A stretch of DNA of 61,195 nucleotides, taken from the NCBI GenBank assembly GCA_905181705.1, contig CAJIYP010000004.1, positions 1-61,195 on the forward strand, in the 5' to 3' direction. This stretch comes from Cryomorphaceae bacterium BACL29 MAG-121220-bin8 (GTDB lineage Bacteria > Bacteroidota > Bacteroidia > Flavobacteriales > Flavobacteriaceae). The stretch's first letter is position 1. Every line of letters begins with the position of its first letter. The notes beneath the pieces are model-generated. The model made no database searches and was not told the DNA's origin. It worked only from the letters and a program-made list of their open reading frames with translations. Both the position numbers and the translations under genes were made by a program. Shown here in pieces: positions 27,311-35,717 of the stretch.

Positions 27311-27622
27311 TTATAAAAACCCAAGTTCTAATTTTGCCTCTTCACTCATTAAGTCCCTGTTCCAAGGTGGCTCAAAGGTTAATTCCACTTTCGCCTCCTT
27401 AACCTCAGGCAAAGACCTTACTTTTTCTTCAACTTCAAGAGGCATAGATTCTGCTACTGGGCAATTAGGAGTAGTTAAGGTCATAATTACTTTTACATGA
27501 TTGTCTTCATTGACAAAAACATCATAAATCAATCCAAGCTCATAAATATCAACAGGAATTTCTGGATCATAAATTGTTTTTAATGTTTTAACTATTTTTT
27601 CTCCTAGTTCGTTTGCATCCAT
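27311..27622 (-). CDS. SUF-system DUF59/MIP18 Fe-S assembly protein (SufT-like)
   Basis: 103 residues. The MIP18/DUF59 domain is shown by TIYDPEIPVDIYELGLIYDV (about 16-35), VIMTLTTPNCPVAESM with the conserved Cys (about 54), and VELTFEPPWNRDLMSEEA. Proteins of this family help load Fe-S clusters into target apoproteins. It lies 11 nt after sufE in the suf operon. SufT would be the name used in Gram-positives. Confidence 0.92.
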   Translation of the reverse strand: MDANELGEKIVKTLKTIYDPEIPVDIYELGLIYDVFVNEDNHVKVIMTLTTPNCPVAESMPLEVEEKVRSLPEVKEAKVELTFEPPWNRDLMSEEAKLELGFL

Positions 27623-27633
27623 TTTTTTAATTT

Positions 27634-28050
27634 TTATTTATTACTGTAAGCAATTGCATAATATTTCATTTGTTTAATCATTGACACTAACCCATTCGCT
27701 CTTGTTGGTGAAAGATGTTCTTTTAACCCAATTTCGTCGATGTATTTAAACTCAGAATTTAAAATATCTGAAGGAGTTTGATTAGAAAAAACCCTAAGCA
27801 AAATTGCAGCTATTCCCTTTGTAATTATAGCCTCACTGTCGGCAGAATAAAAAATTCTTCCATTTTTTAATTCTGCAAAAAGCCATAGTTTGCTTTGGCA
27901 CCCTTTAATTAGATTAGCATCTATTTTATTTTTTGTGTCTATTAATTGAATTGATTTACCAAGCTCAATCATATACTCGTATTTTTCCATCCAGTCTTCA
28001 AAAAGAGAAAACTCGTCAACAATTTCTGCTTGAATTTCGTTTATTTTCAT
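27634..28050 (-). CDS. sufE: SufE sulfur-acceptor protein
   Basis: 138 residues, the family norm. The sulfur-accepting Cys51 is in LIKGCQSKLWL. SufE takes persulfide from SufS and passes it to the SufBCD scaffold. The second conserved block, SDILNSEFKYIDEIGLKEHLSPTR in outline, is also present. It follows sufS with a 29-nt gap. Confidence 0.95.
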   Translation of the reverse strand: MKINEIQAEIVDEFSLFEDWMEKYEYMIELGKSIQLIDTKNKIDANLIKGCQSKLWLFAELKNGRIFYSADSEAIITKGIAAILLRVFSNQTPSDILNSEFKYIDEIGLKEHLSPTRANGLVSMIKQMKYYAIAYSNK

Positions 28051-28079
28051 AGAAATAACTTGAATTTTAAAGATACGAA

Positions 28080-29297
28080 TTAGCTCAACATAGAAATAGC
28101 TCTTTTCAAGGAGCTAAAAAGTATGTCAATTTCTTCTTTTGTATTATAAAAAGCTAAAGAAGCCCTAACCGTGCCTGAGATGCCGAAATGATCCATTATT
28201 GGCTGTGCGCAATGTTGACCTGTTCTTACAGCTACTCCAAATTTATCTAATAATGTGCCAATATCATATGCATGGATTCCTTCTATATTAAATGAAATTA
28301 CACTCGTTTTATTTTCAGACTCTCCATAGATCTTAAGATTTGTTATGCTCTTAAGTTTTTCGGTAGCATAATCTAAAAGTGACGATTCGTATTTATGAAT
28401 ATTTTCAAGACCTAATTCATTTAAATAATCTATTGCCACTCCAAAAGCTATTGCCCCTGAAATATTTGGAGTTCCAGCTTCAAATTTATGTGGTAATTCG
28501 GCATAAGTAGTTTTTTCAAAAGTAACTTCAGATATCATTTCCCCTCCTCCTTGATAAGGTGGCATTTTTTGCAACCATTTTTCTTTTCCATATAGCATTC
28601 CAATTCCAGTTGGACCACATAATTTATGAGCAGAAGTAGTGTAAAAATCTACATCTAACTCTTGTAAATCAGGCTTAAAATGTGCGCTTGCTTGCGCTCC
28701 ATCAACTAAAACTGCTGCTCCAACATTATGAGCTTTATTAATTATTTCTTTTATTGGATTTACAGTTCCTAATGCATTGGAAACATGATTTACAAAAACA
28801 AGTTTTGTTTTAGAATTTAATAGAGAATCATAAATATTTAGATTTAAATCTCCATTTTCATCAATAGGAATAATTTTAATTTTTACACCATTTCTTGCCG
28901 CCATCATTTGCCAGGGTACTATATTCGAATGATGCTCAAGTCCCGAAATAATTATTTCATCTTTTTCGTCAAGTATTTCTAAGAATCCATTTGCAACTAA
29001 ATTTATTGAGTGAGTTGTACCTGATGTTAAAATAATTTCATGTGATTTTTTTACATTAAAATGATTTTGAATTTTGATTCTAGCCCCTTCATATGCATCT
29101 GTTGCCTCTTGGCTTACAGAATGCACTCCTCTGTGAATATTGGAATTATAATTTTTGTAATAATCAGAAATAGAATCTATTACTTGTATTGGTTTTTGAG
29201 AAGTGGCCGCATTGTCTAGATAAACAAAATTATAACCGTTTACTTTTCTTTTAAGTATAGGAAAATCAGCTCTTATTTTTTTTATATCAAACACCAT
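28080..29297 (-). CDS. sufS: Cysteine desulfurase SufS
   Basis: 405 residues. Group II cysteine desulfurase with the PLP lysine Lys225 in TTSAHKLCGPTG and active-site Cys363 in RTGQHCAQP. The N-terminal YLDNAATSQKP block is typical. It removes sulfur from cysteine as a persulfide for Fe-S cluster assembly in the cytosol. It lies 3 nt after sufD, so probably translationally coupled. Confidence 0.97.
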   Translation of the reverse strand: MVFDIKKIRADFPILKRKVNGYNFVYLDNAATSQKPIQVIDSISDYYKNYNSNIHRGVHSVSQEATDAYEGARIKIQNHFNVKKSHEIILTSGTTHSINLVANGFLEILDEKDEIIISGLEHHSNIVPWQMMAARNGVKIKIIPIDENGDLNLNIYDSLLNSKTKLVFVNHVSNALGTVNPIKEIINKAHNVGAAVLVDGAQASAHFKPDLQELDVDFYTTSAHKLCGPTGIGMLYGKEKWLQKMPPYQGGGEMISEVTFEKTTYAELPHKFEAGTPNISGAIAFGVAIDYLNELGLENIHKYESSLLDYATEKLKSITNLKIYGESENKTSVISFNIEGIHAYDIGTLLDKFGVAVRTGQHCAQPIMDHFGISGTVRASLAFYNTKEEIDILFSSLKRAISMLS

Positions 29298-29300
29298 TAT

Positions 29301-30617
29301 TTATAAATCAAACCCTAAGCTTACACCTAGTTTTTTTGCGATTATATTTTTAACTCTAATTTTTAATTCTGGAATCTTAACACTTTCCAAAACATTATTT
29401 GCAAAAGCATATGTTAGTAATGCTTTAGCTTCTTTTTTAGGGATTCCTCTAGCTCTCAAATAAAACAAAGCATCTTGATCTAATTGACCAATTGTACATC
29501 CATGAGAACATTTAACGTCGTCTGCAAAAATCTCTAATTGAGGCTTAGAATTGATGGTAGACTTATTATCTAAAAGAATATTGTTATTTTGTTGAAATGC
29601 ATTTGTTTTTTGAGCTATTTTATCCACAATTATTTTTCCATTAAATACTCCGGTAGATTTGCCCGAATATATCCCCTTGTAGTCTTGGTGGCTTTCACAG
29701 TTTGGATTAGCATGGTGGACTAGTGTGTGGTGATCTACTAGTTGGTCGTAATCGATTATTGTTACTCCATTCATAGTAGAATTAATAGAACTATCTTTTT
29801 GAAAGAAATTTAAATTATTTCTGGTTAATTTCCCTCCAAAAGAAAAAGTATGAACTTTAACATCACTATTCCTTTTTTGTGATATATATGTATTGTCAAC
29901 TAAGCTTGATGTAACTACATCATTTTGAATTTTATAATAATCTATGTTTGCATTTTTTTCTGCAAAAATTTCTGTTACAGAGTTTGTGAAAATCGGGTTG
30001 ACTGTAAGGCTTTGATGACTTTCAATTATTTCAACCTCTGCACCTTGCTCAACAACAACTAAATTTCTTGGTTGTAGCATTAGAGCAGCTTCGTTTCCAG
30101 TGGCAAAATGAATTATTTCAATAGGTTTTTCTAACACGGTGTTTTTAGGAATGTGCACGTATGCTCCTTCTTTTGAAAACGCAGTATTTAAACATGTCAA
30201 AGAGTCCTCGAGGTTAGCAGATTTATTAAAATATTTTTCTATAATTTTAGCATATTTAGGTTTGCTTAATGCAGCGGACATTATACAAATATCTAATCCA
30301 TCGTGACTAGTTTGAGATAAAAAAGGGTCAAAAAATCCATCTACAAAGATTAATTTGTGAGTCTCTATGTTATCAATAAAGTAGTCTTTTACTTTTTTAA
30401 AATCAATTACATTTTTTTTCTTTGAAAAAACAGTATAATCTTCTTTAATAATTCTGTTTAAAGAAGTGTATTTCCAATTTTCTAGTTTTTTGTTAGGAAA
30501 CCCTAGCTCTTCAAACTTCTTAATGGCATTTGTTCTTATATTATGTATATCCGAATGGATATCAATGTCTAATTCAAAAGCTAAAAATGAGGATATTAAT
30601 TTTTCTGTTAATTGCAT
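29301..30617 (-). CDS. sufD: Fe-S cluster assembly protein SufD
   Basis: 438 residues with the SufBD right-handed beta-helix core. The diagnostic C-terminal DDVKCSHGCTIGQLDQDALFYLRARGI in outline (ECSHG-like Cys plus His, about 371-377) is present. It forms the SufBC2D scaffold with SufB and SufC. The N-terminus matches other flavobacterial SufD. It follows sufC after 9 nt. Confidence 0.96.
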   Translation of the reverse strand: MQLTEKLISSFLAFELDIDIHSDIHNIRTNAIKKFEELGFPNKKLENWKYTSLNRIIKEDYTVFSKKKNVIDFKKVKDYFIDNIETHKLIFVDGFFDPFLSQTSHDGLDICIMSAALSKPKYAKIIEKYFNKSANLEDSLTCLNTAFSKEGAYVHIPKNTVLEKPIEIIHFATGNEAALMLQPRNLVVVEQGAEVEIIESHQSLTVNPIFTNSVTEIFAEKNANIDYYKIQNDVVTSSLVDNTYISQKRNSDVKVHTFSFGGKLTRNNLNFFQKDSSINSTMNGVTIIDYDQLVDHHTLVHHANPNCESHQDYKGIYSGKSTGVFNGKIIVDKIAQKTNAFQQNNNILLDNKSTINSKPQLEIFADDVKCSHGCTIGQLDQDALFYLRARGIPKKEAKALLTYAFANNVLESVKIPELKIRVKNIIAKKLGVSLGFDL

Positions 30618-30626
30618 TTTAAAATT

Positions 30627-31364
30627 TTATTTGATCCAATCGTATCCTTTTTCTTCTAGCTCATGCGCAAGTTCCTTGCCTCCAGATTTAACAATTTTGC
30701 CTTCATGTAAAACATGCACATAGTCAGGAATAATATAATCTAAGAGTCTTTGATAATGTGTAATTACAATTATAGCGTTACTTTTATTTTTCAGTTTATT
30801 AACTCCATTAGCAACAATTTTTAAAGCGTCTATATCTAAGCCAGAATCTGTTTCGTCTAAAATAGATAGGCTAGGTTCTAACATTGCCATTTGAAAAATT
30901 TCATTTCTTTTTTTTTCACCTCCTGAAAATCCTTCATTAAGTGATCTTGATAAAAATTTAGAATCAATTTCAAGAAGAGCTGCTTTTTCTCTAATTTTTT
31001 TTAGCATTTTATTTGCTGGCATATCACTTTCTCCTCTTGCTTTTAAATTAGAATTAATAGAGGTTTTTATGAAGTTGGTCACAGTAATTCCAGGAATTTC
31101 AATTGGATATTGGAAAGATAGAAAAATACCTTTATGCGCTCTTTCTTCAGGAGCTAGCTCTATTATGTTTTCCCCTTTAAATAAGATGTCTCCCTTAACA
31201 ACATCATAAGACTCATTTCCTGCAATAGCAGCTGACAGAGTACTTTTTCCGGAACCATTAGGTCCCATTATGGCATGGACTTCACCAGCTCTAACATTTA
31301 AGTTTATTCCATTTAAGATTGCCTTTCCCTCAATACTAACATGTAAATTATCTATTGTCAACAT
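30627..31364 (-). CDS. sufC: Fe-S cluster assembly ATPase SufC
   Basis: 245 residues. ABC-type ATPase with Walker A GPNGSGKST (34-42), signature FSGGEKKRNEI (about 145) and Walker B LSILDETDSGLD (about 169). The Glu-Lys-Lys-Arg after the signature is typical of SufC. It drives conformational change of SufBD during cluster assembly and is a soluble cytosolic ATPase, not a transporter. It sits between sufB (15 nt) and sufD. Confidence 0.97.
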   Translation of the reverse strand: MLTIDNLHVSIEGKAILNGINLNVRAGEVHAIMGPNGSGKSTLSAAIAGNESYDVVKGDILFKGENIIELAPEERAHKGIFLSFQYPIEIPGITVTNFIKTSINSNLKARGESDMPANKMLKKIREKAALLEIDSKFLSRSLNEGFSGGEKKRNEIFQMAMLEPSLSILDETDSGLDIDALKIVANGVNKLKNKSNAIIVITHYQRLLDYIIPDYVHVLHEGKIVKSGGKELAHELEEKGYDWIK

Positions 31365-31379
31365 ATATTATATATTTAA

Positions 31380-32825
31380 TTATCCTACAGAACCTTCTAA
31401 GGAGATTTCTAATAATTTTTGTGCTTCTACAGCAAATTCCATTGGTAGGTTATTTAAGACCTCTTTACTAAACCCATTTACAATTAATGCAATGGCTTTT
31501 TCAGTATCAATTCCTCTCTGATTGCAGTAGAATATTTGATCTTCTCCAATTTTACTAGTTGAAGCTTCATGCTCTACCATTGCGGTATTATTTTTCACCT
31601 CTATGTAAGGAAAAGTATGAGCTCCGCACTTGTTACCCATGAGTAAAGAATCACATTGAGAGAAATTTCTAGCATTTTCTGCTCTTGGGTTAACTTGAAC
31701 TAACCCTCTGTAGCTATTTTGAGATTTACCAGCTGAAATTCCTTTTGAAATAATAGTACTTTTAGTATTCTTCCCAATATGGATCATTTTAGTTCCGGTA
31801 TCTGCCTGTTGGTAATTATTTGTAACAGCAATTGAATAAAATTCTCCGATACTATTATCCCCTTTTAAAATACAGGATGGGTACTTCCAGGTTACGGCAG
31901 ATCCTGTTTCAACCTGAGTCCAAGAAATTTTAGAATTTGTATGACATATTCCTCTTTTAGTAACAAAGTTGTAGACCCCTCCTTTTCCATTTTTATTTCC
32001 AGGATACCAATTTTGAACGGTAGAATATTTAATTTCCGCATTATCTAAAGCGATTAGTTCTACAACCGCGGCATGAAGCTGGTTTTCGTCTCTAGACGGA
32101 GCAGTACATCCTTCTAAATAACTGACATAACTACCTTCGTCAGCGATAACTAATGTTCTTTCAAATTGTCCAGTTCCTGCTTGATTAATTCTAAAATAAG
32201 TAGATAATTCCATCGGACACCTTACCCCTTTTGGGATATAGCAAAAGGATCCATCTGAAAATACAGCAGAATTTAATGCGCTATAAAAGTTGTCTTTTCT
32301 AGGAATTACACTTCCTATGTATTTTTTTACAAGGTCAGGATATTCTCTTATCGCTTCAGAAATAGAACAAAATATAATTCCTTTTTTAGAAAGAGTTTCT
32401 CTAAAAGTGGTTGCTACCGAAACAGAATCAACTACAATGTCAACTGCAACTCCTGCTAATTTTTTTTGTTCATTTACTGAAATTCCAAGCTTTTCAAATG
32501 TTTTTAATAATTCCGGATCTACTTCATCTAAACTTTCATACTTATCTTTTGATTTAGGAGCAGAATAATAAGATATTTCTTGAAAATCAGGCTTAATATA
32601 TTTTACATTTGACCATTCTGGTTCTTTCATTTTCTTCCAAGACCTGTATGCTTCTAGCCTCCATTCTGTCATCCAGTTTGGCTCTTCCTTTCTTTTAGAA
32701 ATTGCTCTGACTACGTCTTCACTTAATCCTTTTGAAAAAGTATCAGCATCAATTTCCGTAACAAACCCATATTCATATTCTTGAGTTTCTAATTCTTTTT
32801 TTAATTCCTCTTCCGTATAAGCCAT
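31380..32825 (-). CDS. sufB: Fe-S cluster assembly protein SufB
   Basis: 481 residues, usual length. The SufB core has [22 protein letters not shown], the cysteine-bearing [21 protein letters not shown] and the terminal [14 protein letters not shown]. It is the main scaffold on which the cluster is built. It is second in the operon, 12 nt after sufA. Confidence 0.97.
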   Translation of the reverse strand: MAYTEEELKKELETQEYEYGFVTEIDADTFSKGLSEDVVRAISKRKEEPNWMTEWRLEAYRSWKKMKEPEWSNVKYIKPDFQEISYYSAPKSKDKYESLDEVDPELLKTFEKLGISVNEQKKLAGVAVDIVVDSVSVATTFRETLSKKGIIFCSISEAIREYPDLVKKYIGSVIPRKDNFYSALNSAVFSDGSFCYIPKGVRCPMELSTYFRINQAGTGQFERTLVIADEGSYVSYLEGCTAPSRDENQLHAAVVELIALDNAEIKYSTVQNWYPGNKNGKGGVYNFVTKRGICHTNSKISWTQVETGSAVTWKYPSCILKGDNSIGEFYSIAVTNNYQQADTGTKMIHIGKNTKSTIISKGISAGKSQNSYRGLVQVNPRAENARNFSQCDSLLMGNKCGAHTFPYIEVKNNTAMVEHEASTSKIGEDQIFYCNQRGIDTEKAIALIVNGFSKEVLNNLPMEFAVEAQKLLEISLEGSVG

Positions 32826-32837
32826 TTTATATATTTT

Positions 32838-33167
32838 TTATAATGAAAAACTTTCTCCACATCCACACGTTCTACTAGCATTAGGGTTATTGAAAACAAA
32901 ACCTTTACCGTTTAAACCACCTGAAAATTCAAGAGTAGTCCCAATAAGGTATAGAAAACTCTTATTATCGACAATAATTTTCACTCCATTGTCTTCATAT
33001 ATTTTATCTTCTGAACCTTTAAGATGGTCAAAATTTAAATCATATGAGAGACCAGAGCATCCTCCACTCTTAACTCCTACTCTAACGTAATCTGATGAGC
33101 TGTCAAAGCCATCTGCTTCCATTAGTTTTTTTACCTCAATTTTTGCTTGTTCCGAAACTTTTATCAT
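32838..33167 (-). CDS. sufA: HesB/IscA-type Fe-S carrier (SufA)
   Basis: 109 residues with the three conserved cysteines of A-type carriers: Cys37 in SGGCSG and Cys101/Cys103 in RTCGCGESF. It accepts clusters from SufBCD and delivers them to apoproteins. It is first gene of the suf operon (sufA-B-C-D-S-E, DUF59, DUF2480, DUF3078), with a good promoter element 26-33 nt upstream. Confidence 0.93.
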   Translation of the reverse strand: MIKVSEQAKIEVKKLMEADGFDSSSDYVRVGVKSGGCSGLSYDLNFDHLKGSEDKIYEDNGVKIIVDNKSFLYLIGTTLEFSGGLNGKGFVFNNPNASRTCGCGESFSL

Positions 33168-33192
33168 GATATAGTAAAAATCTAATACTGTG

Positions 33193-33200
33193 CAAATATA
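33193..33200 (-). promoter_or_regulatory. suf operon promoter -7 element
   Basis: On the minus strand this reads TATATTTG, a perfect TAnnTTTG, 26 nt upstream of the sufA ATG, giving a short leader of about 20 nt. A TTTG lies further upstream (33225-33235 region) but is too far for a standard -33, so -33 is weak. No IscR-like operator was recognised. Confidence 0.55.
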
Positions 33201-33316
33201 ACTTATTTGTCATTCTTTTCCATATAGAGATTGCAAATAGTTGTATTTTAGACCTATCCTAAATTATTACGTTAAATAATTTGGACAATTAATATATATT
33301 TGAAAAAAAATAATTT

Positions 33317-34360
33317 TTGAGTCAAAAAAACAACAATTCACAACTAACTAAACTTGCTGATTTGGGAGAGTTTGAGGTTATAAATCACATAACTAAAGAT
33401 TTTGTAATTCAAAATGATTCGACAATTGAGGGTATTGGGGATGATGCTGCAGTGTTAGATTTTAATAATAAACAAGTTGTGGTTTCCAGTGATATGCTTG
33501 TGGAGGGTATCCACTTTAATTTAAGCTATATGCCCTTGAAACATTTAGGGTATAAATCTGTTGTCGCAAATCTTTCCGACATATATTCTATGAATGCAAA
33601 TTGCACTCAAATAACAGTAAATATTGCCGTTTCAAATAGGTTTTCATTGGAATCTTTAGATGAATTGTATTTTGGAATAAATGCAGCATGTAAAAAATAT
33701 GGAGTAGATTTAGTTGGAGGAGACACCACTAGTTCTAATAAGGGATTAATAATTAGTATTACTGCAATTGGGTCTGTCGATTCAAAATCCGTGGTTAAAA
33801 GATCAGGAGCTAAAATAAACGATTTAATTGTGTTGAGCGGAGACATAGGTAGTGCATATTTAGGTCTTCAGGTTTTAGAAAGAGAAAAAGAAGTGTTTAA
33901 AGTAAATCCCAGAAATCAGCCAGATTTATCAAAATATAGCTATATAATACAAAGACAATTAAAGCCAGAGGCAAGAAAAGATGTGATAGGTTTTTTTGAA
34001 AGTGTAAAGTTGACTCCTACATCAATGATTGATGTTAGCGACGGCTTATCTTCTGAAATAATGCATATATGTCTACATTCGAAAGTAGGATGTGATATTT
34101 ATGAAGATAAAATTCCAGTTAGTGATGAGCTTATGTCCTCTTGTGAGGAGTTTAACCTTAATTCCACTACTGTCGCGCTAAGTGGAGGAGAAGATTATGA
34201 ACTTCTGTTTACAATTAATCAAGAAGATTATGATAAAATTAAGAATAGCAATGATTTTACTGTTATTGGTCATATCACTGATTTAAAAAAAGGCAATAAT
34301 TTAATTACTAAAGCTCAGCAAAGCATACCAATTACCTCCCAAGGATGGAAATCATTTTGA
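33317..34360 (+). CDS. thiL: Thiamine-monophosphate kinase ThiL
   Basis: 347 residues starting with TTG: an in-frame stop lies 6 nt upstream (33311) and the next in-frame ATG would delete the ATP-binding N-terminus. ThiL motifs are GIGDDAAVLD (about 40-49), DMLVEGIHF, SVVANLSDIYSM, LVGGDTTSS and IDVSDGLSSE. It phosphorylates thiamine monophosphate to the coenzyme pyrophosphate. No TPP riboswitch is visible upstream. The 3' end overlaps aminopeptidase P by 9 bp. Confidence 0.94.
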   Translation: MSQKNNNSQLTKLADLGEFEVINHITKDFVIQNDSTIEGIGDDAAVLDFNNKQVVVSSDMLVEGIHFNLSYMPLKHLGYKSVVANLSDIYSMNANCTQITVNIAVSNRFSLESLDELYFGINAACKKYGVDLVGGDTTSSNKGLIISITAIGSVDSKSVVKRSGAKINDLIVLSGDIGSAYLGLQVLEREKEVFKVNPRNQPDLSKYSYIIQRQLKPEARKDVIGFFESVKLTPTSMIDVSDGLSSEIMHICLHSKVGCDIYEDKIPVSDELMSSCEEFNLNSTTVALSGGEDYELLFTINQEDYDKIKNSNDFTVIGHITDLKKGNNLITKAQQSIPITSQGWKSF

Positions 34361-35647
34361 ATTCATTAATGATTCTATTTCTTCTATTTCGATAGGAATA
34401 TTTTTCATAAGGTTAATAGGATTTCCATTTTCTTGAACAATTACATCATCTTCTAATCTAATTCCAAACCCCTCTTGTTGAATGTAAATTCCAGGCTCTA
34501 CAGTAAAAACATTATTTGCTTGAATTGGAAGATTAATGTCCCCATAATCATGGGTGTCTAGTCCCAAGTGATGAGAGGTGCCATGGGTAAAATATTTTTT
34601 ATAAGCAGGGTTTAGTTTAGTTTGATTTTGAACATCTGATTTATCTAATAGACCAAGTTTTAATAATTCTGAGCACATAATTTTACCGACTTCAGAATGA
34701 TGTTCTCTCCACAAAACCCCAGGTTTTAATAATGACGTAGCTTCATTTTTTACATTTAAAACTGCTTGATAAACTTCTTTTTGTCTACTATTAAATTTTC
34801 CTGAAACAGGAATAGTCCTAGTCATATCACTTGAATAATTGGCATATTCAGCTCCAACATCTAATAAAATTACATCACCATCCTTACACTGATTGTTGTT
34901 TTCGATATAATGGAGAATATTGGAATTAGCTCCAGATGCAATAATAGGGCTATATGCAAATTTTCTCGATCTGTTTTTTAAAAATTCATGAGAAAACTCA
35001 GCTTCAATTTCATATTCCCAAACACCAGGTTTTACAAAACTTAAAACTCTTCTAAATCCTTTTTCAGTTATATCACATGCTTTTTTAATTAGCTCTATTT
35101 CAATAGAGTCTTTTACAGCTCTTAATTGTTGCAAAATAGGATTACTTCTTTCAATTTTCTTGTTAGAATATTTTTTTTGAATCCACTTATTGAATCTAGC
35201 TTCTCTAGTTTCAGTCACTACTTTAGCTCTGTAATGCTCGTTATTATTAGTATAAATATTTTCAACGGATGAAATTAATTTTTCAGTAATATTTTCTAAG
35301 TCCTCAAGCCAATGTACTGTTTTGACTCCAGATATTATAAAAGCCTTTTTTGCACAAATTTTTTCTCCTTCCCAATGAGTCAATGTTGAATTAGGTTTTA
35401 TTAAAAATAGAATTTCTTTAGTTTCTGAGTTATTCTCATTTTTGAACAACAGTAAAATACTCTCTTCCTGATCAATTCCTGACAAATAAAAAAAATCTCT
35501 ATGTTGTTCAAATGGAAGAGTAGTATCAGCACTAACAGGATATAAATCATTAGAATTAAAAAATGCTATACTTTTAGGCTTCATTTTTTCTATAAAATTC
35601 CTTCTATTTTTTATAAATAATGATTTATTAATTACATCGTATTTCAT
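34352..35647 (-). CDS. pepP: Xaa-Pro aminopeptidase (aminopeptidase P, M24B)
   Basis: 431 residues. The N-terminal AMP_N domain (about 1-135) is followed by a pita-bread M24 domain with all five metal ligands visible: Asp in LLDVGAEYANYSSDMTRT (two Asp), His in HGTSHHLGLDTHD, Glu in TVEPGIYI and Glu in RLEDDVIV. No signal peptide, so it is cytosolic; it removes N-terminal residues before proline. It is divergent from the VPS10-like gene. Confidence 0.94.
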   Translation of the reverse strand: MKYDVINKSLFIKNRRNFIEKMKPKSIAFFNSNDLYPVSADTTLPFEQHRDFFYLSGIDQEESILLLFKNENNSETKEILFLIKPNSTLTHWEGEKICAKKAFIISGVKTVHWLEDLENITEKLISSVENIYTNNNEHYRAKVVTETREARFNKWIQKKYSNKKIERSNPILQQLRAVKDSIEIELIKKACDITEKGFRRVLSFVKPGVWEYEIEAEFSHEFLKNRSRKFAYSPIIASGANSNILHYIENNNQCKDGDVILLDVGAEYANYSSDMTRTIPVSGKFNSRQKEVYQAVLNVKNEATSLLKPGVLWREHHSEVGKIMCSELLKLGLLDKSDVQNQTKLNPAYKKYFTHGTSHHLGLDTHDYGDINLPIQANNVFTVEPGIYIQQEGFGIRLEDDVIVQENGNPINLMKNIPIEIEEIESLMNSK

Positions 35648-35717
35648 ATTTTTTTATTAAAATTTAAATATAGTATATTAAATATTTCTAATTTTAGTTA
35701 ACATTAAATTTTATAAT

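Noticed and set aside
33317..33360. TPP riboswitch ahead of thiL
   Set aside because: The 149-bp upstream region lacks the conserved CTGAGA and other thi-box elements.
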